NCBI RefSeq assembly: GCF_000524195.1
Contig: NW_020170530.1
Location: forward strand, 30,152-94,151
Source: Echinococcus granulosus
Taxonomy: Eukaryota; Platyhelminthes; Cestoda; Cyclophyllidea; Taeniidae
Direction of reading: 5' to 3'
Length of the DNA stretch: 64,000 bases
Position 1 is the first letter of the stretch; each line of letters begins with the position of its first letter. The translations under genes and the position numbers were made by a program. Below, piece after piece: positions 1-10,744 of this stretch. The notes beneath the pieces are model-generated. The model searched no databases, was not told the origin of the DNA, and worked only from the letters and a program-made list of their open reading frames with translations.

Positions 1-755
1 CTTTCCTAAGCCATCATTTTGCCTCGACCATCACAATGCAATCTCCGTCACAGGGATGAGAGTCATTAACTTGGAGGCGAAGAGACACTTTTTCTGCATC
101 AGTGATGCATCGCCTTGAGCTACTTGCACCATTGCTCTACTCATCTTTGATTCACTGGCTTAACGATGGTTCACGTATGGAAGCACTTGCTTCATGCGAA
201 GAAACATTTGGTAAATGTCTATTGAAAGTAGCCTTACAGGAATAGCATTCAGTATGCATTCCTCGATGCTGTCCAAATATCTACCTGAATTTAATTTGGC
301 TCCCAGAAGTACAACACCAGGTCTAGGGTCATTTCATTCATTAACTACCTCTTCATAAAATGCAAGGTCGGGGCAGTCACCGAGAGTGGACACCTTTTTT
401 TACCCTTCCTAATGAGTCTGGTGATTCAGCCCATCTGCAGCAGATGCTTTGCTCCTATGATTCTACCAATCACTGTACGAAATCATTATAATCATCCCTT
501 TTTCATTGAGTGCTGTTTCTACTGCAACCATTTTCGCTCTTGCGCCTCCGCTTAACGGGCAATAGATTATGCCAACATGAAAGGTTCATTATTGGCACAC
601 ATACATATGCAGAAAAAACCAACAAAGAGAAATGATGATTCTTCATTTGCTTTTAGTGATTGGTACCGGATTCAGCAAAATTGAAATCGGGAAATATGTA
701 CTGCTTAAATACCCCAAAAATTAGTTTTAACGTATCTAACAGACAAGTAGGCCAT
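1..755. other. Intergenic, no gene seen
   Basis: This stretch lies downstream of the F-spondin-like gene, which is read on the minus strand. No reading frame of useful length, RNA gene or known repeat was recognised. It presumably includes that gene's 3' UTR. Confidence 0.5.
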
Positions 756-3700
756 TTAACATGAGTCATCGTCTCCGTGGCATTCCCGCTTCTCGTAGAG
801 CGGTCCACAGGCAGTGCCGCCATATCGAGCAGGTCTTGTGATAGCTCTCAGACGCAACTGATGCCCGCTATGACTGGCGCATTTTGCAGAACACGGGCCC
901 CACCCGCCCCAGCTGGTCACACGGCAGTCCTGTTTAGGGCTCACTTCCACCTTTAGTCCGTCTGGCGCCTCTGCTTCTCCGTATTTGCCGTCTCCTCTAT
1001 CTTTGTCCGATCTACGCGATCCAGTTGCTACTCTCACTTTGGCCAGCAACTGTAATTGACGCAACTCGTTTGGCATGCAGGCGGCCATGCAGGCCGTGTG
1101 GTTGGCCCAGCGATTGGGTGTTCCACCGCAACCGAGGTAGAAGAAATCGCGGCAGCGATTTGTGCGGGAGCAGTAGTACCTAAAAGGCGTCATGGATTGG
1201 ACTCAAAACAACATCAAACATCATTAGAATCTCTCTGACCCAGGGTATGAATGAGACAAACTCTTAAAGGCTTGCTAACGAAGGACGTTGGTTCACAAAC
1301 CTAAAGTCGAAGCATAACAGGCTCACCAGTAGTTTCCTAATTGTTTTGGTGGATCGCATTCATAGCCCGTGTTGACTTCGTAATGACAAGCTGGATCCTG
1401 TTTCAATTCCTCCTCTTTAGAATCACCCGATGTCGCGGCCAGTTGGGATGTTTTGAATTGGAGGAGACCCATTCGTTCGCGACGCCAGGCTGGAAGAGCT
1501 TCCACTGCTGGAATGCACAGTTTCTCACATTTTTCTTTTGTTTCAAACATGTTGCGTCCGCCTTTGCAACCGAGGTACTCAAACTCGAGACATTCGTGGT
1601 CGATGGCACTGTAAAGGTCAAAGCCAGGATTTATTGAACAGAAATGACATTATTATATTTTGAAATAGTATTTCGTTCCGATTTTCAAAGCTAAATTTCA
1701 TGAATTACCTGTAATAGAATCGCCTCCGCTTTTGACCACAGGGATAGCCTTGTTTGGGACCTTCACCGCAGATTGTTGCTGGTTCGCAAGCCTCCGGTGG
1801 TATACGGCACTCTTCTACCTCCTTCATAACGCTCTCCATGCCTCCCTCCTTCCCAGCCCACAGGTGTTTGCACTGTTCAGCCTCTTCAGGTCTCGCCAAC
1901 GCCCGCGTTCTGCTCCTCGTACCAACTTGGTGTTCACAAGTAGCGCTGCAGGGAGACCATAGGGTCCATGGCAGAAAACTGCACGGCGCACTGTAGTCGC
2001 ATGTTCGCTTTCGACCCTCACAAGACTATAAAACAAATCATAAAAGAATTATGATGAAAATTCCTCATATATCACTCAGAATAAGTAAACTTCTACCTCT
2101 TCCATCACCAGTGGAACATGCTGACAGAGCTCGGGTTTCTTGTTCGCAATAAGCTGACGGGTTCGCGTTTTGGTACCAACACCACAGGTCACTGAACATG
2201 CAGACCAGCCCGACCATTCACTCGTGATGCAGAGGAAAGTGGCCATTTGTGCAAGACTGGGGTCCGAGAGGGGATTGTTGGTGCCAAGGGTTCCGCTTGC
2301 ACCAGGACCACCGAAACCAACGGACTTGGAACTTTTACCACGCCCCTTGCCTGTTACAATCTAGATGAGAAGTGTGGTTGGTCAAATTTTAGCCTGAAAG
2401 TCTGGATGGTGCAAGTCTGTGTTAAAAATATTTACATCCGATCATCAAAGTACGAAAATTGAGTTTGATGGTTAACCTGTTGAGTTGCTGATGCACTGTG
2501 CATTTGGTCTTTTCTTTTTCCAGGATCCATGCCGTCACTCGGCTTCTTTCCCGTCACACGAATGCCTCCACCCATCAAAAAGAGCTGCACTCCATCAGCA
2601 TCCTTGTTGGTACACTCCCAGTCGTGTTTTGGAAGAACCCTCTCAAGTTTTACTAGCGCAATTGGTTTCTTTTTCCTAAATGGATTTCCAGGCATCCAGC
2701 TCTCGTCGATGTAGCGAATTGGGTCTGGAATCTCTTTCCTATCCGATTCCTTTGGCATATACGTATTTCCTTCTCTAATTCCTGCATCCCAGGGGTGCAA
2801 ATATAATGTCATATTCCTCACCCACGTACAGTCCGCCTTGCATAATGACTGGCCGGAAATGCCCGTACACCAGTCAGGACTCGGACCCAGCATTGTAAGC
2901 ATCGAAAAGAGTGGATGGGTTCGGTTTACTGAGAAAAGCGTTGTACGCCGCTCCATCAGCGTCTCCTCACCCCACATACCAGGGGTGAAAATAAGTGCTC
3001 GAAGGGGGCTGATGTCGGTTGTAGCCGATTGACTACCAGTTGGAACTCCCGCAGCTCCTTCAGCCTTTGCAGCAGCCAAGGAGAGGGCTTCACGGAGCAC
3101 CGTAGTGTCTCCATATGCACAGACAGACTGGACTCCTGCACTAGCCGTTTGTCCGATGGCATAAATCTGGAAGCTGGGTGCATGACTGGCGCCGATGAGG
3201 TTCGTCCAGTGAAGGAGATTTGGATTTTTGGTGGGCCAGTCTTGAGGGTGAGTCGATCGGTTCCAGAGACCTTGGAAAGTCAGTCTGTAGGTGGCGGTAC
3301 CGCATGAACAACAATCCTTTGGTTGAACGCTGTCTCGAAGTGTCGTTTGCATAGGATTTGCGTAGGGTGGTTGGAGGTAAACTGTAGGATCATTTCGGTC
3401 AACGTCAAGACTTTCACGTATTCTCGAGATCACTGGCTCCATCGGACGCATTTCAGTGGGGCAAAGTGTCTTCATCAAACCACCTATATATTGTATGAAA
3501 TAAAACAATATGTTATTTAAAGGGCACGTCCGCTCAAATGCTGGACGCCTATGAGTGCGAAATTTAACCACGCACTCACCAACTTCCTTCAGAACTGATG
3601 TGCGTGTACGCACCATGGCATGAAGTGTAACGCAGTTGTGGCGGCTGGCATTTGGACTACGCCAAAGGAGCACAATCCGGCCCATCTGTCTAATGAGTGG

Positions 3701-4315
3701 CGGATACCTGCCACTGAAGCTGTGTAAACCCTCCACCACGAGGCCGCGGCATCCAGGTCGGTTGCGAGTGAGTACTTGACCGGCGTGGCGATTACGACGT
3801 CGATTTTGCCAAGGCAGTCGAGATCCCATTCGGTTGAGTGTGTGTACCCATGATCCCACACACTTGCCTGGTGACATAGTGCAGTCTCTTGTAGTCTAAA
3901 GTGATGGAGGGGAAGTTAATATGAAAAATGACGTTTTAAATATAGTCAGGAGGGAGTCAGTCGAATCGAAATAGTTTTCAAGTCACGAGCTTACATATTT
4001 TCCGTCCGAAGGGTCCATCATCGGTGGTTCAGTAGGTGTTAGCCAAAATAGAAAGTCATCAAAGGTTACCAGAGGCAACTCATTCTTCAGAGTTACCAGA
4101 TATTCCTTCTCCGGCTCAAACCATGCGCCAACTCTGGCTCCATCATAAGATCTTCTAACGCTAATCTCAAACCCGTCATCGTTGTTGGCAGAGTTTCGAA
4201 GTGCTCTCGAGGGTCCCCGTGCAAATCGGTAGCAGTGCTCCGGCAGTACGAATTCCCCAAAGACCTGCCAAAGCGCACCCAAGAGAACAGTGAAAACGAC
4301 TTTCGGACAAACCAT
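756..4315 (-). CDS. SPON1-like: F-spondin-like secreted matrix protein with Reeler, spondin, TSP1 and Kunitz domains
   Basis: Predicted extracellular matrix or adhesion protein of the F-spondin family. Seven exons read in frame: 4315-3995, 3895-3580, 3483-2477, 2360-2097, 2025-1709, 1608-1327 and 1179-756, giving 976 residues and a TAA stop. Residues 1-20 are a signal peptide (MVCPKVVFTVLLGALWQVFG). A Reeler domain follows to about residue 230. The spondin_N domain covers about 270-450, with CCSCGTATYRLTF and MLGPSPDWCTG close to vertebrate F-spondin. TSP1 repeats lie near 594-650 (SEWSGWSACSVTCG) and 653-715 (WTLWSPCSATC). Two Kunitz domains follow (FEYLGCKGGRNMFETKEKC and DFFYLGCGGTPNRW), and a third TSP1 repeat (SWGGWGPCSAKC) ends the protein. 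Vertebrate SPON1 has six TSP1 repeats and no Kunitz domain; Kunitz-bearing spondins are known in invertebrates. All introns are GT-AG. The start is the only ATG giving a signal peptide. Confidence 0.9.
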
Positions 4316-4804
4316 TGAGCTGTGGAATGACCGACAATGTGGGCCGTTACATCAACAAAAAGCTCTCAGTGTGATTAAGCCTTCATGTGTTTATATGAAG
4401 TTGCCAATCCCTGAGAAATCTTGTTTAAATGAATTCGTGGGAAGGCTGTGACCTTAGAAAAACTGTGGTAAGTGGATAGGGTAAGACCAATGAAATTGCC
4501 CTTTTTAATGGACGACTTTTGATTTGCTTCTTAGCCTAACTTAGGCCATTATTGCAACCGAAAGAGATGACCTAATAGATATGATTCACTTTTCTGGAGG
4601 CCTGATAAATCCGTTACGCATTATATTTGGGTACTTATACACCGACCCTTAACCAGTACGTCAGAAATCGTCAGTTGCTCATAATATGTCTTTTAACTAT
4701 GAGGTTAATGCTTAGCATTCAGCATAAGAAATCAAAATATTTGTCTTTTTCGATCGGCTTAGCTTTCCACAGCTTCTCTAGACTTCCTTTAAGCCGAAAG
4801 AAGA
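4316..4804. other. Upstream region of the F-spondin-like gene
   Basis: This is the 5' flank of the minus-strand F-spondin-like gene. It should hold the promoter and 5' UTR, but no element could be identified by eye. Confidence 0.4.
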
Positions 4805-4926
4805 TATAATACGCAGGCAGTTTATGCACTGCCGACGTACTGTAGGGGCTTGGAGGCTACCGGCATGGCTAGGAGACCAGTTCGCCTGGCGGCGGTACAA
4901 CGGCGGAGCTCCTACACGGCCCGTTA
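4805..4926 (-). repeat. Solo LTR-like fragment of the short LTR element family
   Basis: The reverse complement contains the family's hallmark LTR segment: GGAGCTCCGCCGTTGTACC, then GCCATGCCGGTAGCCTCC, then GTACGTCGGCAGTGCATA. No primer-binding site or internal region follows, so it looks like a solo or truncated LTR. Confidence 0.6.
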
Positions 4927-5519
4927 ACAAATCAAGCGTTAAACAAACAGTGAAAGTACTGCAGGTTAACACAACCTCTTACGCAGCTTTCAACTTGCCT
5001 GCTTTATTCTATTTGCTTCCTTCTTGGGCCTGCTTCATGCCATCTTGAAAATGTCTAAATCGATGGAAAGGAAACTTGTTTTTGTTGATCCCATCCCTAG
5101 TAAACACTTCGCTTGTTTTTTTGGGTTTATCAGTGCCACTAGGACTTCGCCGTGAAACACTTGATAGACTTGACATGTTAGTTTTGAAACAATTTCCAAT
5201 ATCTAGGATCTACTTACTAGTTGTAATTTGACCGTAATTTGGATGAAACCAAATGCTAAATCATCTGTATTAAAATAGACGAAAGGGGGAGAAACTAGAA
5301 TGAATGCGAAGCGTATCGATACGTAATCTGGGAAAATGAAGACGGACATTTGCTTTGGGCATTTAACTTTTTGACTGTATCTAATTGGCGACTTGACTGT
5401 CCCGTGGAGATAGTCTACTACTTTGTACACTGGGTTTACTTAAGATAAAATCTTTAGCAAGAGTAGTCTTTAGAAAGCAGATTCTCTTAATACTGCCTAA
5501 ATCACTTAAAGAGTGTTGC

Positions 5520-5690
5520 ATCTGTAGCACGGCGAGATATCCCGAAAAACGACGGGAGGCATATTACTCGAAACGATTAAGTACTACCGACGCATGGAAG
5601 GGCTTAAGGACTACCGGCACAGTTTGGAGGCCGGGCCATTCAGAAAAGGTACAGTGTTGGAACCCCAAGTGGCCTGTTAATGAAACGGAG
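5520..5690 (-). repeat. LTR-like fragment of the short LTR element family, minus strand
   Basis: On the reverse strand this matches the family LTR, including CTGTGCCGGTAGTCC and CCATGCGTCGGTAGTAC, and the LTR end resembling GGGATATCTCGCCGTGCTAC. It is strongly diverged from the other copies and contains no gene. Confidence 0.5.
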
Positions 5691-5789
5691 AGTTGTATAA
5701 ATATTTAAGGTATAACACACTAATCAACTTGCGACTAAGTTCGGTATGGGCTCGAAATTTCAAAGAATTTTTGAAATTTTTTGAATCCA

Positions 5790-6008
5790 ACCTGTGGTGC
5801 TGAAGAGCAGCATTGTCACTCCATTGTAGGTCATGCCGTAGTCTTAACCAGTCTGTAGCGAAATGAAGGACAAGCGATACCCTGAAACTCTTTAAAGGTC
5901 ATGCTGAACGTGGCCAAAGTCAACAGCCCTTAGGGTGGTAACCTCATTTGATCCTTCCATTGCTTACTACTGACAGGTTCCCAATCTTAGCCTGTGTGAT
6001 TTAGACAT
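5790..6008 (+). repeat. First member of a ~220-240 bp imperfect direct repeat
   Basis: This segment is repeated in direct orientation about 780 bases downstream (6568-6808). Shared blocks include CATTGTCACTCCATTGTAGG, a segment resembling AGGGTCATGCTAAACG, and TTAGCCTGTGTGATT near the end. Small indels separate the copies. Confidence 0.75.
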
Positions 6009-6169
6009 GTCGCAAAGGTCTCTAGTACAGACTTAGGGATATTGTCTTGGCTTTTATCTAAGATAAACTGAGTCTGATGGCTCATGCCCCCTTTCACCTG
6101 CGATAAGTAATATGTATCAAGTATTCTTACTGACATGTAGTGCTTCATTAGTTTGTTCAACTCTGCCCT

Positions 6170-6560
6170 CTATTTCGGGGACCATTAAGCCTCCGCAGAT
6201 TGTACTTCCGTTAGGTGGCATGGCCTCCGGTCCATGCTAGCAGCCTCTCAGCCGTTCTGTGCGTCTATACTCCATTCTAGTGTTATGACTTCTAACGATT
6301 TAAGGAAAGAGTGGGGGCGATCCATTGGTGACAGCGGCAGGCCAATCCGATCCAACCTCGGCATCCACCTTGGTTTCATGTTTTGCAGGAATGCTATTAG
6401 TAATTGAGGCTATGTCAGTTTTGAACCATCTGGAGAAGTTCGCCGCGGAGTTGTCCACGGTTCCTACTCGAAGACGCCAATGGAGTGAAAGTCAATTCGC
6501 TATGGTCTTGAAATCTGAAGGAATTGTCACAGAAAGTGTACTGCTCTAGTTTCGCAGGAT
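6170..6560 (+). mobile_element. Decayed copy of the short LTR element (LTR plus start of internal region)
   Basis: The LTR hallmark (CCTCCGCAGATTGTAC, then GGTGGCATGGCCTCCGGTCC and CCATGCTAGCAGCCTC) is followed at about 6326 by a primer-binding-site-like TGGTGACAGCGGCAGG. The family internal sequence then follows, with GTTTTGCAGGAATGCTATTA and CATCTGGAGAAGTTCGCCGC. It lies between the two members of the 230-base direct repeat. No coding capacity is evident. Confidence 0.6.
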
Positions 6561-6567
6561 AGCTTCA

Positions 6568-6808
6568 ACCTGTAATGCTGAAGAGCGGCATTGTCACTCC
6601 ATTGTAGGCTTTGCCGCTGTCTTAATTGATTTATGGTGAATCTAAGCGCACCCTCCCTTCGGACCAACTGACAAGTGACATGCTTAAACCTGTTTTAGGG
6701 GTCATGCTAAACGCAAACAAATCCAACAGACCTTAGGATGGTAACTTTATTCTGTCCTCCCACTGCTTACAACCAACAAGTCCGCAAACTTAGTCTGTGT
6801 GATTCTAA
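6568..6808 (+). repeat. Second member of the ~230 bp direct repeat
   Basis: Imperfect direct copy of 5790-6008. It is followed within about 20 bases by GGACGCTGTAC and then a tRNA-Leu-type primer-binding site at 6827. It may therefore be, or adjoin, a variant LTR. Confidence 0.7.
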
Positions 6809-7345
6809 AGCATCCGGACGCTGTACTGGTGGCAGTGGAAATCGAACCCAATCCTTAAGGACAGGTACCATTATTTCTATTGCTGACACAAAATTTTAAT
6901 GTGACAGAAGAAGGGCATCTACCACTGATGAGAAGAATCTATGTCGAACTCTAGCGGAAGGGTTGAATATAGTGTCTACCCTTCGTAACCACTTTAGTCC
7001 TGTGTTCCGCAGGATCTCTATTAACAACTGAACAGACACTAACCTTGAGCTATCTGACAAAGTTGGCCACAGAAATGTCTACAATACCCTATAAAAATAC
7101 AACTTAAGTTAGCAGACTATATCTCTTCTGGCTCTCTACTTGCTGAATAGAATCCATACAGAGAGATACGGCTGGACAGCACTGAAGTAATAGCAAAGTG
7201 GCCAGTGTTCTTACTACTAGCTGTGGGAATACTCAATGGCCTAGTTGAAGGGCATCGTTCATTCTCCAGCAGTACGAGGACAGCACACTCCTCCCTTCCC
7301 CAATCACAAGTACCATTCAGGAGGAAACTTTAGACCCGGTATAAT
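6809..7345 (+). mobile_element. Internal region of a short LTR element, with primer-binding site
   Basis: It opens with a primer-binding site at 6827-6849 (TGGTGGCAGTGG, then ATCGAACCC), immediately after an LTR-like end. Family internal blocks follow: TGTGTTCCGCAGGATCTC, AGAGATACGGCTGGACAGC, ACTCAATGGCC and CCTCCCTTCCCCAATCACAA. There are many stops and no protein is encoded. This fits a non-autonomous, TRIM-like element. Confidence 0.6.
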
Positions 7346-7665
7346 TACTATGCCGCAGCAGTGGCAGTAAACTGTTCTCGTCACTTTTGCGGTCCTTTCA
7401 AGAGGCACTTTGAACAACATTAGACGTTTATCGCACTTGTACCCCTTCCTTACTTATACATTAATGGGGAAATTGTTAAGTGGCAACTTTTCTAAGGCGC
7501 CATTCTTTCATTCAAGCGTGTATAAGCGCAGCAGGATCTTTGGCAAAGCAGACCATGAGTGGTTTGGGCGAGGTAGCTAAGACCGTCGTGATATTGATCC
7601 CGCCCTCGAACAACCGACCACGTGGGTCCACGCTACTGGAAGCCGTCTGAGCCGAAGAAACTGAA

Positions 7666-9588
7666 ATGCCGAGTAAGGGCACTTCTAAAAAGGGATCAAA
7701 GGGTGGAACAAAGTCGAAGGGCTCCAAGGTTTCCGGAAAGGAAAAGGGATCCAAAGGCTCGAAAGGAAAAGAAAAATCTTCTCTTTCACCAGAAGAATTG
7801 GAGAAACTCATTTTTGGTAGGAAACTCTATGAAGATGTGGATGCGGTGTTCACTAAAAGGTCAAAAAATATAGCCCTCTTTTGTCAAAAGATTCATATTT
7901 ATGAGGTGTGGAACCGTCTGCCAGAAATATTTGCTGACATGAACCCACAGGGTGACAGTGGCAGCAAAAGTGGTACATCCAAGGCTTCGAAAAAATCCAA
8001 GGGTTCAAAAGGGTCCAAAGAATCAAAGGCGAAAGCTTCAAAAAAATCCAAGGAGAAGAAGACTACAAAGGGTGGAAAGAACAGTGGCGGCAAATCAAAG
8101 GGATCAAAAGGCTCAAACAAAGATGATAAACAACCTAAAGAAAAGTCGTACGATGACCCGATTGTAGTAGAGGATAGGCCAGACATGTTGGAGTACGAAA
8201 GGGCCATCCTTGTTGGTGCTGTAGCTTTCCCTTGCTGTTTATGTCAAAATGGTGAAAAGATATTTGTCGAAGTGTTTGCCGACTTTGTCTACTGTGATTA
8301 TGCCAAAGTACCGCCTTTTCCAGCCTCGGTAAGGTGCAAGACACGTTGCTACAAAGATGTCTACTACATCTACCCACTTAACCTCAATCGCATGCCACCC
8401 CACCTCACTTTTACACAAAATATGGTGACTAAAATTCAAGAAGAATTTCCTATGGGATGGTATATTTCCCCATTTGTCTTTGATCTTACAGGAAAACCCG
8501 ATTCTGTATTACTTACACGCCCCTATTACATGGAACAGGACACGGGTCTGTTTTGGACTGTACGAGCGTTTTCTGGAATGACGGAGTTCTGCATACCACT
8601 ACCCGAAAATGAAGTATCCATGGGTTTTTACAAGTTCACCATCGTCCCAGTTGCAAAACCTTCAGTTCAAAGACCTTCCATCAGCCTTGATTATAATCGG
8701 TGGTCATGCCTGGAAGATCAAGGCACTTTGAAACTATCAGCAACCCTAAGTAAAGACGTCTACTACCAAGGTGAGGAGATCGATGTCACCGTCTCCATTT
8801 CCAATGATTCTGCTCGGCACACAGTGGTAGCTTTGACGGTGTGCGTGGAGCAAACTTACAAATTCCATTCGGAGATACCACACGATAACAGCATACCCTT
8901 GGCAATGACTTTTATAAAGGCTGGAGAGATGGGATTACCCGTGGGACCGAAAAACAAGGGTTGGTTAAATACCTTTAATCTCCGTCCCGTCTACGACCCA
9001 ACAAAGTACAACCTTGTGATGGATGGAAGAATGTCACGAGATCAGAAAATATTCCTCGCTGAGAGCACAGTTATTGTGCGACAGGATTGGGTCAAAGTAG
9101 AAGAGCAGCCACCAGTTGCTGAAGGGGATAAGACAAAGTCAAAAAAAGAAAGCAAAGGAAGCAAGGGTAGCAAAGGTAGTAAAGGGAAGGGAAAAGACGG
9201 TAAGGCGTCAAAGTCGTCCAAGAAGTCAAAAAAGTCGGACAGTAAGGGTGAGGGGAGTAAGATGGGTAAGTCGAAGGGAGGCAAAGCCTCGAAGGCACCA
9301 GGAAAATCAAAGAATGTCGATCAAACTCCCGCAGAAGTTGAGGAAAAACCGCAGAATAAGGAGCAGGAATGTAAAGCGCCTCAGTACGTGCAGCAGAATT
9401 TGGTGGCAGATCGACAAGAGTGTCGAATAATTGACGTCTCCTATCAAGTGGTAGTGCGGTTGACCTTAGGAAATGAGGGGGGCCAACCGATGGTGAGATT
9501 GCCCTTCGTGTTGACACGGAACTCGCGCTACATTGATCGACTGCCTTTGAGAATGCCACCGGTATTTGCGAAGGTGGCTATACGCTAA
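7666..9588 (+). CDS. Arrestin-family protein with three Lys/Ser/Gly-rich insertions, intronless
   Basis: Arrestins are cytosolic adaptors that bind phosphorylated GPCRs. This 640-residue frame is uninterrupted from ATG to TAA. The fold can be followed strand by strand. The N-lobe start is near 61-90 (AVFTKRSKNIALFCQKIHIY), and it resumes at 178-330 (RAILVGAVAFPCCLCQ; YISPFVFDLTGKPDSVLL, equivalent to the YPFTFEIPPNLPCSVTLQP region). The C-lobe starts near 354 (LKLSATLSKDVYYQGEEIDV, the [20 protein letters not shown] region) and runs through FLAESTVIVRQ. It resumes at 587-618 (RIIDVSYQVVVRLTL; VRLPFVLTRN). Low-complexity KGSK-type tracts sit at 1-44, about 94-160 and about 484-555. The last two interrupt the N- and C-lobes. 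Visual or beta arrestins are about 360-420 residues, so the extra length is the insertions. Expression and receptor binding cannot be judged. Confidence 0.87.
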   Translation: MPSKGTSKKGSKGGTKSKGSKVSGKEKGSKGSKGKEKSSLSPEELEKLIFGRKLYEDVDAVFTKRSKNIALFCQKIHIYEVWNRLPEIFADMNPQGDSGSKSGTSKASKKSKGSKGSKESKAKASKKSKEKKTTKGGKNSGGKSKGSKGSNKDDKQPKEKSYDDPIVVEDRPDMLEYERAILVGAVAFPCCLCQNGEKIFVEVFADFVYCDYAKVPPFPASVRCKTRCYKDVYYIYPLNLNRMPPHLTFTQNMVTKIQEEFPMGWYISPFVFDLTGKPDSVLLTRPYYMEQDTGLFWTVRAFSGMTEFCIPLPENEVSMGFYKFTIVPVAKPSVQRPSISLDYNRWSCLEDQGTLKLSATLSKDVYYQGEEIDVTVSISNDSARHTVVALTVCVEQTYKFHSEIPHDNSIPLAMTFIKAGEMGLPVGPKNKGWLNTFNLRPVYDPTKYNLVMDGRMSRDQKIFLAESTVIVRQDWVKVEEQPPVAEGDKTKSKKESKGSKGSKGSKGKGKDGKASKSSKKSKKSDSKGEGSKMGKSKGGKASKAPGKSKNVDQTPAEVEEKPQNKEQECKAPQYVQQNLVADRQECRIIDVSYQVVVRLTLGNEGGQPMVRLPFVLTRNSRYIDRLPLRMPPVFAKVAIR

Positions 9589-9609
9589 TTTCGCCTTGGG
9601 CATCTATGC

Positions 9610-9629
9610 GTGTGTGTATGTGTGTGTGT
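9610..9629. repeat. Short (TG)n microsatellite
   Basis: A TG dinucleotide run with one TA interruption lies in the probable 3' UTR of the arrestin-family gene. Confidence 0.6.
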
Positions 9630-9680
9630 TCCTCACGGCATCACGCCCACGAGGTGCCCCGATGTGTTGACGTTGGTTGA

Positions 9681-9686
9681 AATAAA
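9681..9686 (+). terminator. Polyadenylation signal AATAAA for the arrestin-family gene
   Basis: A canonical AATAAA lies about 95 bases after the stop codon on the coding strand, a normal distance for a 3' end. Confidence 0.6.
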
Positions 9687-9689
9687 AAC

Positions 9690-10740
9690 ATTATAATGCC
9701 CCACTTGGAAAATTAAAAATTGTTCCATTCAACTGTGAAGTAAGGTTGGAACTGAAGCACTCATCCAAATGGCTACCTATCTTTTCAGCTGGATGCTTTT
9801 CAACACGAAGCTGGAGATCGTCTTGCCTCAGGTATCAGTCAGTAAGGAGGTATGTTGAAGCCTTTTTGTCATTGGTGCCAAACCAATCACACGAAGGCTG
9901 TGCTAAAACACCTGAGCATCAAGAGAACAATGACGAAAAACAAACGGTTACAATAACTGCAGTTGCTGGGCTAGATAGATCATCTGGTCAATGAAATTAG
10001 TCGTAATTTTTTTCTTATTTCTTCCTAGCTTGGTGACAATGTTCCCTAAGGAAGAAAAGGGTCAGCTTTCCCACTAGGGCTAGTGTATTTGAGGATAACT
10101 TATGAAAAGGAGTAAGAACTAGGCATTCATTTGTATCTATCGCTTGTCAACCCCACTGAAATCGCTCCTTTAAGGGTGAGAAGCTCCTCCTTTGATTCAA
10201 GTTTTCCATATGAGTAGTCTCACATCCTCGCACATCACCAGCCAGAACGTCTGAGATTTATCTTTTGTGTGCTCCAAGTTTCCCCTTCAAGGTTCTCTGG
10301 CAAGGGTCACGATCATTACGTGTCTGAAGGAGCTGTTGCCAAATGGAGACCAGCTGTGCACCGGAAGCCACTGATTGGTTGGTGGTTAAGGAATTTTTCG
10401 AGCTCGACCTGTAAATGACCCAAGGGGCAACTTCTAAATGAGAAGCTACCAGAGCACGCCAATCACGTGTTTGCGCTGACACCGTTGACCTCGGAGTTGG
10501 AATAGAACTTCAACTCCCTATAAGCTTAATTCCCTGTACTATTTTTTTATCATTATTTAATTTAAGGCTTTCTCCTCAAAGAGTGTGATAATAGAGGTTG
10601 AGAAGAGGAATCCTGAGATCATTATTGCAATATCATTCTCCAACACAATGCAACCTTATAATCTAAATTTTTTATATTCTGACTTCACATTAAGATGGTT
10701 AGTCGATTCATGAGTATCCACCTGTGAGTCTGAAATGCGT
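9690..10740. other. Intergenic, no gene seen
   Basis: Only short frames without recognisable motifs are present between the arrestin-family gene and the next LTR element. Confidence 0.4.
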
Positions 10741-10744
10741 TAAT

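Noticed and set aside
3589..3861. Alternative frame across F-spondin exon 2
   Set aside because: The splice phase from exon 1 and the CVTLHAMV match to the Reeler/F-spondin linker select the other frame.
9042..9559. Long minus-strand frames opposite the arrestin C-terminal half
   Set aside because: They are antisense shadows of the Lys/Ser/Gly-rich repeat, whose complement has few stops.
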